From positions 1 through 64,000 of the forward strand of contig JASANE010003410.1 of assembly GCA_030248225.1 (NCBI GenBank): 64,000 nucleotides of DNA, read 5' to 3'. The notes beneath the pieces are model-generated. The model saw only the letters and a list, made by a program, of their open reading frames with translations, was not told the DNA's origin and did no database searches. A program made the translations under genes and the position numbers. This document shows, piece after piece, positions 51,809-63,962 of this stretch (its first letter is position 1; every line of letters begins with the position of its first letter). The stretch comes from Trileptium ribeirensis. Its lineage: Eukaryota; Nematoda; Enoplea; Enoplida; Thoracostomopsidae.

Positions 51809-54545
51809 CATTATTTTTACAAGCTCACGAGATGCACTTCAGATTCAGGGTTAAATTAGCCTGAAAAAATAATGAACAAACTTCAATACAACTAGAGTGA
51901 GGCTCTAAAGCCTGTCATGATATGTAAAGAGCCAAGCCATGGCCCAAGATGAGTTTGAGAGAGTGGAGTCTAAAGTGTATCGGGAAAATCTGGGTTTGGC
52001 TTTTGAAAGCTCTTTTCTAAAAAATAACAAACATTTGGTGTTATAGCATAATAGTCTGCCAAAAGGAAGAGCAGCAAAGAATACATCGGCTTGGTCTTAA
52101 AAGAAACCATATGCTTTGTTCGACGGTATACATATGTCCTCCTTAAATATTAGGGATTCGCAAACTTTAATTGTTGGGTGCCTGACTGAGAGTTGATTCT
52201 AGCTTGTTATCGGAAGAGCCTACTCTAGTTGCCAAAACATGAGCTTGCGGAATATAGCGCGGCTTCAAAGATAAATCTCTATTCAGTCAAAGATGTGTTC
52301 TTAAAATTTTCAGATTTAATTTACTCCGTTCGTGCAGTAAATCTTATGCCAGATAGGACCAAGTAATAAAAATAAACAAGCAACGTTGCCTATTCCGATG
52401 TAGACCAAATTTCACTTTAAAAGGTACATTTCCAAAAGGAGGTGCGAGTTTTTAAAAAAGCAGTATTGCCACAAAAAATATGACAAAGACACCGCGGTGC
52501 AATTTAATTACTTCTAGTCTACTCGTTGAGTTCATATGAGAATGGAAATTTAAGGGCAGAGAAACAATGCCGCCCCTACATGCTAAACCTCAGCAAGGCC
52601 ACTTCCCTTATGACCCCATACACTAAGCCTAAGTCGAGGGGGACGGGCCGGTGTTTTTTTATCAAAAGTCCTGCACCTACAGGCGACAGAGAACGGCTCA
52701 AACCAAGATCATTATCCCAATTATTGTTTACTGACGCAATCGAGGGTTAACGCAAACTATAGCTGCCATATCACATCGCTAAAAAAGTTTTGGGAGTCGG
52801 GACCAGAAGGAAGCGCCCCAAACCCATCTGTTATGCGAAGCTGAGGGCACCATTTGTAGAACAGGGCCAAGATAACCCAGTGTGGCAGAACGTTTTGTAG
52901 TGCAAAAAGGAACAGCTTCGTCTGGGAGGCGGAACCCCCAGCCTAGACTCAGTACACCTTTCATAAAGAACTAAGTTTTGGGCAAGGCTTAGTATATCGA
53001 GAACGACAATACCAAGCATTCCACTTTGGCTCGTTAGGGTTACCTTGGCCCACAATGGTACAGCATATATTTCAGTAAACACCCTTCTAAAGGCCACACT
53101 AACGTAATCGCCTACAACGCTCTGTACAAAACGGTGTGTCGTACAACAAAGTAGCAATCAATCGCCTACAACGCTCTGTACAAAACGGTGTCGTGCAACA
53201 AAGTAGTCAAACGTCGTCGGTAGTAGTTTTACTCAAATAAACACTACTCAAGCAATATTCACTGCAGGTATGATAATCAGCCGTAAAATCAATGAATAAA
53301 ATAACAGAGTAACGTGAACATTTTTTTACTTACAGGCACAATTTATCTAAAACATTAGGTACTGCTGCTACGGCATATAAATAATTATTATTGGCTCTTG
53401 CTAGAACGCTAGTAGGTCTTGCGCCACGTAATTAGCGGTAATACTGTTGTAGAAAATGTGTCAATTTGAGTATTGCCCCGACCTTTTAGCCATTCAAGCG
53501 ATTAGTTCGAGCGCCTGTTTCACAATCCAAAAAAGATTCATTGAATCTTTATTTTGACATATTTTTGCCTTGTCTACTTATTTTCAGCAAGATTTTAGGG
53601 CGTAGCAGCTCTATGAAACCACCTCGAGACTACACATAAAGCGATTGTCCACTATTTTTATGTGCCTTAGAGAATCTGACTAAATCTTATACATGATGGG
53701 TGTTCAGGAAAAGGGTGGAGAAAACACGATGTAATTGTGGCGAGCGGGCGCTGTTTGTCGACCACCATCGGCTCAATAACGAAGAAGTAATTTTAGAGGC
53801 TTGCGTCCCCCAAAAACGTGAAAACAGAACATAACACGCAAGTGGCATCGGGCTTGAAATAATAAGAAATGTATATATTTTGCAATCAAACACAGGAGCA
53901 ATCAAACCAATCAATAAATTAATGGCATGTTGCTAAATACATATTAAACCAATGCTTATCGAAGTACAAATATATATTCTTAAGAAAAGCAAGAATATAA
54001 CATAGAAGCCATGGGAGCTTCGTAAGAACATCGATTGTACATATTTCAAAACTTTAAACTTGCAATTTCAAATTTTGACAGCTTTTACCAAATTTCCATA
54101 TCTTCGACAACACATTGTATACTACAGGATTGCCGCCACACGAGCAAATATTTAAGCTTGGTTTAAAAATTGCCCAAATGTGGCAAGTACTGCAATAATA
54201 TTAATGTACCTATCAAACAGCATAACTATCCCATATGACTCTATTATGTATTTCTACTGGAGCAACAGATCACAGGCAGAAATAAATGGAAACCGTTCCA
54301 GATAAATTCTGCAACAGTTAATGATAAATATTCTTTTATTTCTATCTGTAATTGTTTGGTTTAGACAATACTTATTATGCGATTTTAGTTCAATTATCTA
54401 TTATATGAAACCTTAATATACTAAAACATAAGTATGTATTTGCTTGAGCACAAACCCACATATACCACGGTAAAATATTGATAGCAGCGGACAAAATATA
54501 AAGCATTTCGTATAAAGATTAAAACTCACTGATTCTTTTACTAGT
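51809..54545. other. Non-coding stretch with one recent tandem duplication
   Basis: No gene recognised. A somewhat GC-richer patch lies at 52550-53210. Confidence 0.45.
53107..53206. repeat. 46- to 48-bp tandem duplication
   Basis: ATCGCCTACAACGCTCTGTA followed by CAAAACGGTGT and CAACAAAGTAG occurs at 53107-53154 and 53161-53206, nearly identical except for a GT insertion and one substitution. Recent origin. Confidence 0.95.
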
Positions 54546-54743
54546 ATGGAACCACAAAACGCCACCAAACTTGGACAACAGATAAATATAATTTTGAATG
54601 ATGCCATTAAAAAAGCGACTTCAAGTAACAAAGTAAACAGCTCGTGCTACCACGACGAAGACTGCTCGAAATATCATTTACAAATGTGGTTTTGTATAAG
54701 ATGTTCCGAGCTTCACGGATACCTGAAATACTGGAATCTTTAG
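54546..54743 (+). CDS. Unrecognised 65-codon ORF with Cys-rich C-terminal half
   Basis: An ATG frame reading MEPQNATKLGQQINIILND, then SSCYHDEDCSKYHL and MWFCIRCSEL, to TAG. Four Cys in 22 residues and the C-x4-D-C-type spacing look like a small disulfide-rich peptide, but there is no signal sequence and no known family. It could be a real exon or chance. Confidence 0.25.
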   Translation: MEPQNATKLGQQINIILNDAIKKATSSNKVNSSCYHDEDCSKYHLQMWFCIRCSELHGYLKYWNL

Positions 54744-55636
54744 ATTAACTTAGGGCAACCAGTTGCTTAGTGGGCAAACGATACAAATCACGCTAGTGAA
54801 ACAGTGTACTGAAAATCATACATAACAAAAAAACAATAACCGACTAATACACACTGGGATACCAATCGAAACATGAAGCCAACAATAAAAAAAACAACTG
54901 TCGTAACTCTCAAATCATGATGGGTTGTAGTCAATATATTAATAGAAGCTTACAGCATGCATGGGATTAGCTAGTAAAACGCATTTCATAAGCATTCTCG
55001 GCGAAAAGTGCTTGCACACGGTAGAGATGGAGTGAATATTGTCCGGGGATTGAAATTCCTGAAATCCGTCGAGCATAGGTAGGCCGTAGCAGTTTTTACA
55101 CACAAAATTTTATGCGCAACCTGAATGGTACTAAAACTGCTAGACACTTGTTTCCTAACAATGTACGATGTAATGTAGAACACTAACCATGTAAGCTAAT
55201 ATAAAGCCTCACAAAATGAATGTTTTCGTAATCCTGTTTGCACAAGATTAACGTCTGTATGTCTGACGAACGGATTATACAGTCATAGCCGAAAATAAGT
55301 GCAAAATATTCGATCGAAATTGCCCAACAAAAATTATATATTCCCGACTAAATTGGACGCAGCAAATTAAACATTTCGTCCTAATATCAAATGCATATAC
55401 AACAACATTTGAAACATCGATCAAGAAGGAACAGCACTAATTGCCTGCGGATGATTACACTAACCCTATATAAAGTAATTATTAACGCAGCAGACCATAA
55501 CGGCAATTTGTTGAAATACGAAAAGCGCTGCAATATAGTAAACTCCGCAATATAGTAAATTCCACCATGATTTTGGCCAAAACATGTTGTAATCGTTAAA
55601 ATAAAATTAAGGCCTCTAGCTTGCTGACGAATTCCG
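54744..55636. other. Region 3' of ATG12, nothing recognised
   Basis: AT-rich, presumably including the ATG12 3' UTR. Confidence 0.4.
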
Positions 55637-56080
55637 TCATCCCCACGCTTGGACGATTGCATAGTGCAAAACCAACTCACCACCTTCGGTTCCAAAACAC
55701 TCGAACAAATTCCGTAACGATGTGTCCGGGCTTGGAGCAAAAGCCTGGTTGACATAGACAAATATACTATCGTTTGCAGCGTTTGTCGGCTCGAGTTTAT
55801 CTTTGAGAACACGTCGAATATGCGATATTATAAACGCGACCGTATAGTCTGCGTTGACGGCAAATTTTTTTTGTTTTAAGACCGGTGCAGCACCAACTGA
55901 TCGAAGGTAGATAGTAATTTTTGACAGCTGGAGCTGTTGCCGGATCGAGGGATTCTCTTGTTCGATAGCAGCTGTGGAGTTCTGTCGTTGTGGCTGGTGT
56001 TCAGGTGTGGCGGTTTCACTCGACGTACATAACGGAACAGACAGTTGGTCGCATTCTGGAGTTTCCTGATCACCCCGCAC
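55637..56080 (-). CDS. ATG12: ATG12 exon 2 (ubiquitin-like domain)
   Basis: 147 codons plus stop; VRGDQETPECDQ at the start, AWG at the end. Confidence 0.95.
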   Translation of the reverse strand: MRGDQETPECDQLSVPLCTSSETATPEHQPQRQNSTAAIEQENPSIRQQLQLSKITIYLRSVGAAPVLKQKKFAVNADYTVAFIISHIRRVLKDKLEPTNAANDSIFVYVNQAFAPSPDTSLRNLFECFGTEGGELVLHYAIVQAWG

Positions 56081-59073
56081 CTAAAAATTTTTAAAATACC
56101 TATGACAAATAACTAACTGTGTAAACATTGTATGAGAAAATTTAGGTCATCTATGACATCTCAACTTCACAAAAGTTTAGAAGCCGTGCGGGACTCCGTT
56201 TTATTTGAAAGAGATCGGACAGGAACGAAAATGTTCACCGGCTTGTCCAAACAGGGGGTTAGAGGGCGCCTTGCGTATTTGCAGTGCCGATGGCAAATTT
56301 ATTTGCTTCCCCCGACAAAAACTCCTGTAACATAAAATCGACAAAATTTTTTTTCTAAAACAAATTTTATTAAATTACATAAAATTAGCTTTTAGCCTCA
56401 CTAGAATCGAGGTTGATGCATTACAGAGACCATTCATTAACAAATTTAGCGTCTTTCGTTAAACACACAGATTTCGAAAAGTTTTATAGTTCGAAAGCCA
56501 CCCCTCCCCTCCGCAGTTCAACCATGGAATGCCCCTGGCCTTGGCTAAGCACGCCAAGCGAAATTTGCACCAAATGGAAAAGATAGATTTCTAAGTAAGC
56601 AAGCAGATTATTGAAATTGTGTTAGTGAATACTATAGAATTTGCTTTGCTTTGACCCGTTTCTAACACTACAGTTTTACAATTTCTTTGAAAACAATTGA
56701 CGGATTAGCTTCAGGCTAGCACAACTATGGCATGCAAATATACCATCAAATAACGCTCTATTTTTCGTAAAGAATTGTAATTTTTTGTAAATATTCTAGT
56801 TACAGCCCCTTCCAGAAATAATTGTTTTGTTGTTCGATAAGTATGCGATGTCCACTCAAGGTCTCTGTTACTTTGAAGCTAAGCAGTAATTTCTGCATGG
56901 ATTGTACGCCAAGCTTTTTGTTTTAGACTTTTGCACAAAAATGGTATTCACAATTCCCAAGCTGATGAAAAACGTTGAGATACTAAAATCTTCATCATGA
57001 AGAAAGATAACGATGGTCAGTACAAGATTGTGACAAGTTGCAGTCGCAGTGTTTGACTGTTCACAATCAATCATAACTAAATTTTAGGAATCATTTTTAT
57101 TTCTCGAAAACGGAAATTATTCCCGTTTGTCACAGCCGCCAGGATGTGAACATTGTTTTCGACTTCTACACCCCACATAATACGTTGTGCGAGGAAAGAG
57201 ATGTGTTAACAAAAACAACCTGGCCATCTATGCTCTACCTAACTCAGATAAGCAGTTAATATAAAACAATTACGGGTCTAATTTTTAGTCTCGGCCGATA
57301 TCGTTATATCGTCATTCAAAAACTACGACAGATCTGCTATGCGAGATCACATGCGTATACCATGCCATTCGACGCGTGAAAGTTTTGGCTAAATTTTACC
57401 TTAAAACACAAAAACAGATACGATAATGTATAGGCATATGACATACAGAGATAAGCTACACGGTACATATAGATATACAAAAACAAAGTAAAAGTCACGA
57501 TGCAAACACAATTTGAATTCTCACAGTCAGTTGTGTACCTTATGTTTTCTGCATAAGTTACATCATGAGGTCGTGTTGTAGTACTTTGTTTTGAATGTTG
57601 GCATGATTTCGTTTCACCGCATATCGTCTTTTTGAGTGGAGGAGGAAAGAGCCTCACATCAGGCGAGAACAGATGATGTTGATAACAATACAAATAGAGA
57701 TTAGATCGGTGACACATTGTAAGCGCGCTTGAACGATGACAAATTGCCAGCCGACCTCTGACGAAAGATCACTCCAAAATCGAACCACACGATGCGCGAA
57801 GAAGTGACTGCGGATGTAGAGCCGTGGGATATCCAACGTCTGCAGTTTCAGCGAACGACCACGGGTGCCGGCAACGCCCGGCTGAAAGTACTTAGCGAAG
57901 TCGATATCGGTGCCGCATTGAACCGTCTTATACACAGCAATTAAATCACCCCGGAGCCGTCGAGTGGACAACATTTGCCGTCCAAGACACATCAGCCGAT
58001 AAAGGTAGACAACAACCTGCTACCTGTCTCTGAACTTATTCGATCAGCATAATAAGGACACTTACGTATTGCGTATACCACATGCGGGCGAATGAGAGAC
58101 CGAAACAACTACTACAACAACATCATAGAACAATGCTCTGAGAACTTGAAACTGTCAATAATCAGGACGCCCAGGTGCATTTCCTGCTTTGATATAATCA
58201 CTGCCGAGCTTGTTAAAAATATTCTACTACTTCGTTAAGTACATATATTTAAGGAAACTGTATGCTCCTACTCCTGCAGCTCTGTCACAAAATTACAAGT
58301 AAAGGTAATACTTTGATAACTTATTAACAAGTATATAATTAACTTTTGATATTTTGTTTTTCCGGGCTGTTATAAATTTAGAACGTTTTTATAGGGGCTT
58401 GATTCCGTTTTCTCTTTAACTTTTGAACGGTTCGTTTGATCAAGCTCATTTTTGTAACCATTCAATTTGTCTCAGTGTTCCAAATCGAATGAGACTCAAC
58501 ACGAATCAGTCCAGCACAAAGCGGGTCAAGGTACCATCGGAAAGGCACCATTCCTCAGGGATTCAGAAACGAAAAAATTTAGACTGATACAATGTAATTT
58601 GACAAGCTGAGTCGATTTGAGTCATATACATATGTGTAATATTAGTCGTTTTGGTGCACCTACATATTTGTGTGTAATGTTATATAAGTTGTGATACAAA
58701 CAGCGTCGTAGAGGTTCGCGCTACGCAGTTTTATGGCAAACAAAAATTTCTGACTTATAAATTTCCTGTCAAAGAAACACTATGACTGACAAATTATAAA
58801 GCCGGGCAAAGCAGATCCCGATCCAGACCGATCCGTGTTCATAAGCAATAATGTAAATGCTGTTCAACAATGGGGAACCAAAATGCAGAAACTTCAGAAA
58901 TTTCGTTACTTCAGACACACGACAAAATCATAACACAAAACAGCAATCAGCAATACACCCACCTCCGCGATAGTCGTCGGTTCTTGTGAGCCCTGTCGGT
59001 CAGCCACAGACTTGCTCAACGTTGCTGGCGTGTCAAACATCGATGGCGTGGCTTCTTGCCCAAAATTGTCCAT
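55637..59073 (-). CDS. ATG12: ATG12: ubiquitin-like autophagy modifier (2 exons)
   Basis: Exon 1 58963-59073 and exon 2 55637-56080, joined in phase 0 (donor GAG|GTGGGT, acceptor TTTTTAG|GTG), give 184 residues. The first 95 or so residues are a low-complexity Ser/Thr/Gln-rich region, longer than in most orthologues (human 140 residues). The ubiquitin-like fold starts at KITIYLRSVGAAPVLKQKKF and ends with the signature FVYVNQAFAPSPD, LFECFG, LVLHYAIVQAWG. The C-terminal Gly is the residue that is activated by ATG7/ATG10 and conjugated to ATG5 in autophagosome formation. The C-terminus and fold are intact, so the gene looks functional. The intron contains a retrotransposon fragment. Confidence 0.95.
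57714..58040 (-). pseudogene. CR1-type retrotransposon 3' ORF fragment in the ATG12 intron
   Basis: The frame contains RRLRGDLIAVYKTVQCG, then TRGRSLKLQTLD and FFAHRVVRFWSDLSSEV. These are the landmarks of the region behind the reverse transcriptase in CR1-like non-LTR elements. Truncated at both ends. Confidence 0.8.
58963..59073 (-). CDS. ATG12: ATG12 exon 1
   Basis: ATG 59071-59073 and 37 codons (MDNFGQEATPSMFDT ... EPTTIAE). An in-frame upstream ATG at 59214 would add a hydrophobic stretch untypical of ATG12, so the downstream start was chosen. Confidence 0.8.
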
Positions 59074-61393
59074 CACGAGTACTAACCCAACTCGCAACGA
59101 TTCCGTTTGTAATAGCCAGTTACTAATATAACCCGTACAGTATACAACAAAATCACGCAGAAAGATAATTATTGTTATAATACTGGGAAGTAATAGTGTT
59201 AATACATCGCCCAATCAATCAAGCAATATTAATTTCAAATAAGATGTATATTAAACAATATTTTTCCAAATTACAGTTTGTCAAAGTTCAGGACTGTTTT
59301 CGCGTGACGACGGAGGAATATTATATGATCCCGTTTGCAGATTGAAAATCGAAGCAAAATATGAGACGACACTGTAAAGATGACTTGGAAAGAATACATA
59401 CGTTGAGTACGCGATCATCCCTAAAATAGTGTAGGTAAATGAGCACAAAATGATTTCGGATGATGAGTTCATATTCGCAAATTTAGATCTTTAGTTTTGC
59501 TTGTCAGTATATTTCTAGTGCGATAATTCTGCTTCTATACTATGCTTTTGACATTGGAATACGAGTTGTCTTATGGGGAAGTGGTCATACTGCTACCGCC
59601 TAACACGCCGCACTGACTCTAAATTTTCAATTTCCCACCGAAAATTTTTACGCACGAATTTTTGAGGAAATTATTTCTCAACCCATATTATTTCTGTGGT
59701 TCTGTTTGGATGAATATATCGCGTATTGTAGCTTGTTCTAGCCAACTTTATGTATTAGCTGCGCAGTGATCAAAGCGTGCAAGCATTTAGTTATATGCGC
59801 AGATAAATTTTATGGAGTAATTTGCATATAATAGCTTATAGTTTGACCCGTAACGCCATATTAGTTTCATCTATGCAACCCACCTATGTGGTGCGGTAGA
59901 CCACTTTTAAAAAATGTACCCTTCAATTTTTATGTTAGACGGAAAATGTGTTTTATTTACATCTCAAAACGCTGGCGTCGTATCAAAAATAACGTTGAAA
60001 ATTTTTTATGTTCGTCTGGATAAGATCAACAACTTTTGTGACCAATACTTTTTGCCAGACTCGAAGATAAGAAGATAGAAACACAAAATGGGGTTTTATA
60101 ATTTGTTGCATATATGGCTGTTAAGATTTTCGACCATACTGAAAACGATATAAGTTTTTTCAGTGTATCTGTGACCAATGTAAAATTTTTTGGAATGCTA
60201 TTGTATTCCATCGACCCCACTCTTTGTGCCATGCATGATTCCGTGATTTACAACCTAATGTTACAATTTGTTGCATTTGTGGTTATAAAGATTTTAGAGA
60301 ATGCTGAAAACAACGAGACGCTTCATTTTCATGCACTTGTGACCAAATAGCTTTTTTCGCTTGATACTGCATGCACTGGGACCCCTTTTGCTTTATGCAT
60401 TATTTTGTAGGTTTCGTTCTAATGGTGTCATTTGTTTAATCTGCAGATATAAAGGTTTTCGAGGCTGGCAAAAATAGTGAGTTGATTCGTTCGAAAGTAT
60501 TTGAGACTATAAACGTCGCTTGCTGGCAGCGCAATCGTGAGTTGACTTACTTCCTATCATTACAGCTTATCGGTATCGGTAGAAAAATACATTTGAAACT
60601 GACTACGAAATCACGAACCAAATTTTGTTTCCATACAGAAACGGAAACATGTTAAGTTTCAAAGTTGATGCATTTCTTTGCGTCTTTCCAAACAATAAAT
60701 ACTTAGACTGTTTGAGTACGACGAAAACCGTATCCCACTCACAATCCCCTTTTCTCTTGGCGTCCATAAATACGGAGCACCCACGCATTCAGACCTCCCA
60801 TATGTTCCTCAGTTACTGCCATAACGCATTTTCGATTTTTAGCAGTTTCAACATTTTATGGTCTCCCCAGTACAACCGGGTCACCCCAGAAGAACTAGGG
60901 GGACTCCCCAGGTAGTTAGAGTACCCAGTATTTTAACTAAAATTTTCGGAAAACGGGTTTTACATTTATGCGATGTAGTGGGTCCGAAGAATAACAGCCA
61001 TGATGCCCATCGCAAAATTCATAGTACTTGTGTTTTCTTCCATTAATTTAGTCTAAACATAAACACGTCTACTACAAATTTTTGTTTCCTTGCTGGAAAA
61101 ATAGATAAGTTAAATATTGATATTGTTATGGATGGTGGTTCTGCGGCGGCTCCAGACAGTTCAAGTACTCCAGTTTGCCGACCTTACAGCAGCAATGGAT
61201 AGAGCGCAGTAACCATTTGCAACAATACAATCACAACAACCAACTCCGAATGACTTTGTCGATGAAAGATCCTGATGCTGTGCTGTTAAAGTGCCTCGTC
61301 CCATGGGTTCTGCTGACGCTTCCTTAACTGGTTCCAAGACTAGTCACCACTTTGTAGCAACTTGCAATCTCAAGTTCCGGTCATGGTTAGTAA
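59074..61393. other. Intergenic stretch 5' of ATG12
   Basis: No gene recognised. Contains the diverged repeat at 60100-60350. Confidence 0.4.
60100..60350 (+). repeat. Diverged tandem duplication, period about 165 bp
   Basis: TTTGTTGCATATATGGCTGTTAAG (near 60103) and TTTGTTGCATTTGTGGTTATAAAG (near 60268) begin two similar segments that both end in a TGTGACCAA word (60171 and 60339). Confidence 0.7.
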
Positions 61394-61587
61394 GACGAAG
61401 ATGAACAAAAAGAGGAAAAGCATGAGTTTTCCGAGCCTAAAAGAAAGTCCAGAAAACGGGCAGGTACACCGAACCCATCAGCACCCAACCTAGACCACAA
61501 TACTAAACAGGACAGCTCGATCGTGAATTACAAAATTCCCTCGGATACCGATATTACCAGTAGTTCAGGTGCCAATCCCAATTAAAA
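61394..61587 (+). pseudogene. Coding-like fragment with nuclear-localisation-type basic cluster
   Basis: An open frame with protein-like composition: DEDEQKEEKHEF, then PKRKSRKRAGTPNPS, then a Ser/Thr/Asn-rich end to TAA. The basic cluster resembles a nuclear localisation signal. A neighbouring frame just upstream is also basic (VSKTKMNKKRKSMS), as if frameshifted. No family recognised; a processed pseudogene or a missed exon are both possible. Confidence 0.3.
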
Positions 61588-61603
61588 CAAATGATCCGCT
61601 GCA

Positions 61604-61852
61604 ATGGCGACAAATGGTTATACGGTGTATCTTGACATGTACATGTATGCATGGATGTTTTTTTGTAAGTACATATACCTGTTTAGCGAATATCGGTATC
61701 ATTATTTTAATATCGACCAAGCCCTACAAATTATGCCGTATGCTTGCAATGTATATATGCAATATATTAAGGATATGTTATGCAATAAAATGACCCACCA
61801 ACATCGAGATTGGAAGTTGGCACCATACTTGAGAGACCGCCTAAAATGTTAA
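61604..61852 (+). CDS. Unrecognised 82-codon ORF rich in Tyr and Met
   Basis: MATNGYTVYLDMYMYAW to RDRLKC, overlapping the end of the previous fragment's region in another frame. Aromatic-rich with no known domain. Weak evidence. Confidence 0.2.
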   Translation: MATNGYTVYLDMYMYAWMFFCKYIYLFSEYRYHYFNIDQALQIMPYACNVYMQYIKDMLCNKMTHQHRDWKLAPYLRDRLKC

Positions 61853-61984
61853 GCCAAAATAACCCTGGAGTACTGGTATAACCGTTCACTTAAGGCTAAG
61901 TGCTGTCATACAACTCATAACATTAGAAAGGCACCAGTCACGAATAATATTATTTTAAATATTAGTATGATTATCTGGCTCTCT

Positions 61985-62330
61985 ATTCGCTGAAAATTTT
62001 GCCAGGGGCATGAACCATGGGGTCCCTGTTTCCGAACCGCGGAGCGCCCGATTTTGCCATGAGAAAAAAGGTTAAAAAAGTGTCAGAAACACTGTCAAAA
62101 CGCTTTTGATGGACAGAAAGAGATTTTGAAGCAAATTTTGAAAAAAATTGCATAATTTTTGGCTTCAGACAAGAATTTTAATACAAATTTTGATCAAATC
62201 TTATGTACGTACATTGGACCGATTGGAAACAAAAAATTTCCCAAGAGACGGTGAACCGGGCAGGAGCCTAAAATTTTGCCAAAGGGCATGAACCGGTGGC
62301 ACCTATTCTGAACCAGGGTGAACCGAAAAA
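61985..62330. repeat. Diverged direct repeat, about 50 bp, 280 bp apart
   Basis: AAAATTTTGCCAGGGGCATGAACC (near 61993) recurs as AAAATTTTGCCAAAGGGCATGAACC (near 62271), each followed by a TG-rich stretch and a CGAACC/TGAACC word. Confidence 0.6.
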
Positions 62331-62495
62331 TGCCAGGCTAATTTGGAGAGCCCGTCTGACATAAACAATTATCACCAAGCACAGCATATAAGCATAAACG
62401 ACTGAACATACTTATATGTTCATGAGCATGGATATAGAAAATATGAGGGAGCCATTTTCGACAATTTCATACTTCTTATAATGCACACGGAACGC

Positions 62496-62637
62496 CTTAG
62501 AGGTGCGAACGTTACAAGGTTTTATAGTTAATACTATACCAATTATTTTATACGGTATTGGCGCTATTCTGCAAGTAATGCAAATAATGTCTCTTTAATT
62601 TTGACGTATGAATTTATATTTTCTTAGAGGTGCGAAC
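62496..62637. repeat. Exact 15-bp direct repeats flanking 112 bp
   Basis: CTTAGAGGTGCGAAC at 62496-62510 and 62623-62637. The second copy abuts the hAT terminus. It looks like a target-site duplication of a short retroposed piece, but the 112 bp between has no tail. Confidence 0.75.
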
Positions 62638-63004
62638 CAGGGATCGACCGGTACCAAAATTTACCGGTACTGAAAAAATACCGGTAAACCGGTACCGGTA
62701 CCCAAATTGTCTGCCAAAAAAGTTTCGCTCGTTTAGTTATACTCTGATATATGCATGTTTCTGGTGAAAAAGATAACACGTAGATATTCATAAGTTTTAT
62801 TTTCAAAATGTTCAAAATCAACGCAACAACAACATTTATAAATGCAATAATTGTCCATTAAAATTGTATATAACCCATATTCATATGGAAACTTTTCTTC
62901 TGTAACAATGTTTTCAGTTTCCAAAAAACAGTTTGCAAGTACATACGTATGTGTCCCAAAGTTTCAGAACAAAAACCAAACTGGTATATGGTAATTTATA
63001 CATT

Positions 63005-63307
63005 CTACTCCTTGGGCAAAGCCAAGCTATTGTAGTGGCAAGCCCTTAAGTTGAACTTCAGTCTCAGTAGCTTATCCACATTCTCTGGGAGCAAACGGTT
63101 GCGCTCTACACAATTGACGTCGCCGGCTGTTCTAAACAGACGTTCGCTTTGCACACTCCCAATGGGGCACGCAAGATATCGTTGGGCGAGCTGAAAAAGG
63201 ATATTTACCGTGCTCAAGGATAAATGATATGATATGCCACATTTGGTCCGTATATACGCACTTAGTGGACGTGGCATGTTAGACGCGTTATCCTCAGAAA
63301 CTGTCAA
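63005..63307 (-). pseudogene. hAT transposase C-terminal dimerisation domain, truncated
   Basis: About 100 codons with LAQRYLACPIGSVQSERLF, TAGDVNCVERNRLLPENVDK and LLRLKFNL. This is the conserved dimerisation domain at the end of hAT transposases and ZBED-type proteins. The upstream catalytic part is not visible before the window end. The stop is at 63005-63007. Confidence 0.9.
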
Positions 63308-63725
63308 CTGAGTATACGGGTTATTGTGTCAGTCATTCATAAAACAATTGTAACTGTCAACTAAGCAAAACTATGCAAATTTTCCATGTTTTGTTATGCA
63401 ACTAAACTTTTTTGACCAATTACAGACATTAGCAGATGAATTACAGACATTATCGTTATTAGATATATTAAAATAGTTCCATACATGTGATTTCCTGACC
63501 ATTTTAACAGCGTATATTCCAAAAAGTACGTATATAGATTCTGAAACATGAAGAATGCAATTACCTACTAGTAAATTATTATGTCATGTATGTAATCATG
63601 TGTATATGGCACGAGATAAATCATGATCAAATCAATAGTGATAGTTAATTTTCTGTTCAGACAACATCCTACCGGAATAAACCTCTGAACCAACCCTCGC
63701 AACACGATTTCACAGACTCTACATA

Positions 63726-63962
63726 TGCCAACTGCTCCCTACAACATCTTGGCGGAACTAGCCTCGAACCAAACCATCCTCAGCTACGCGATGGCACGCC
63801 CCCCCCAAAAAAAATGCCAGCTGCTCCCGACATTGTATCGCAATCAGCAACTAAATTATCCTCCGCTACACTATTGCATACCCCCACCCAAATATGCCAG
63901 CTGCTCTTGAGAACCATCCTGCTACCGCAATCAGCTTCAAACCACCCTCCGTCAGCATTCAA
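63726..63962 (+). repeat. Three-copy tandem repeat, unit 70-89 bp
   Basis: ATGCCAACTGCTCCC (63726), ATGCCAGCTGCTCCC (63815) and ATGCCAGCTGCTCTT (63895) start three units sharing GCAATCAGC and CCACCCTCC-like words. The open frames here follow from the repeat. Confidence 0.75.

Noticed and set aside
59074..59214. An upstream ATG (59214) that would give ATG12 a 47-residue hydrophobic extension.
   Set aside because: ATG12 is cytosolic and has no signal or membrane segment; the ATG at 59071-59073 is better.
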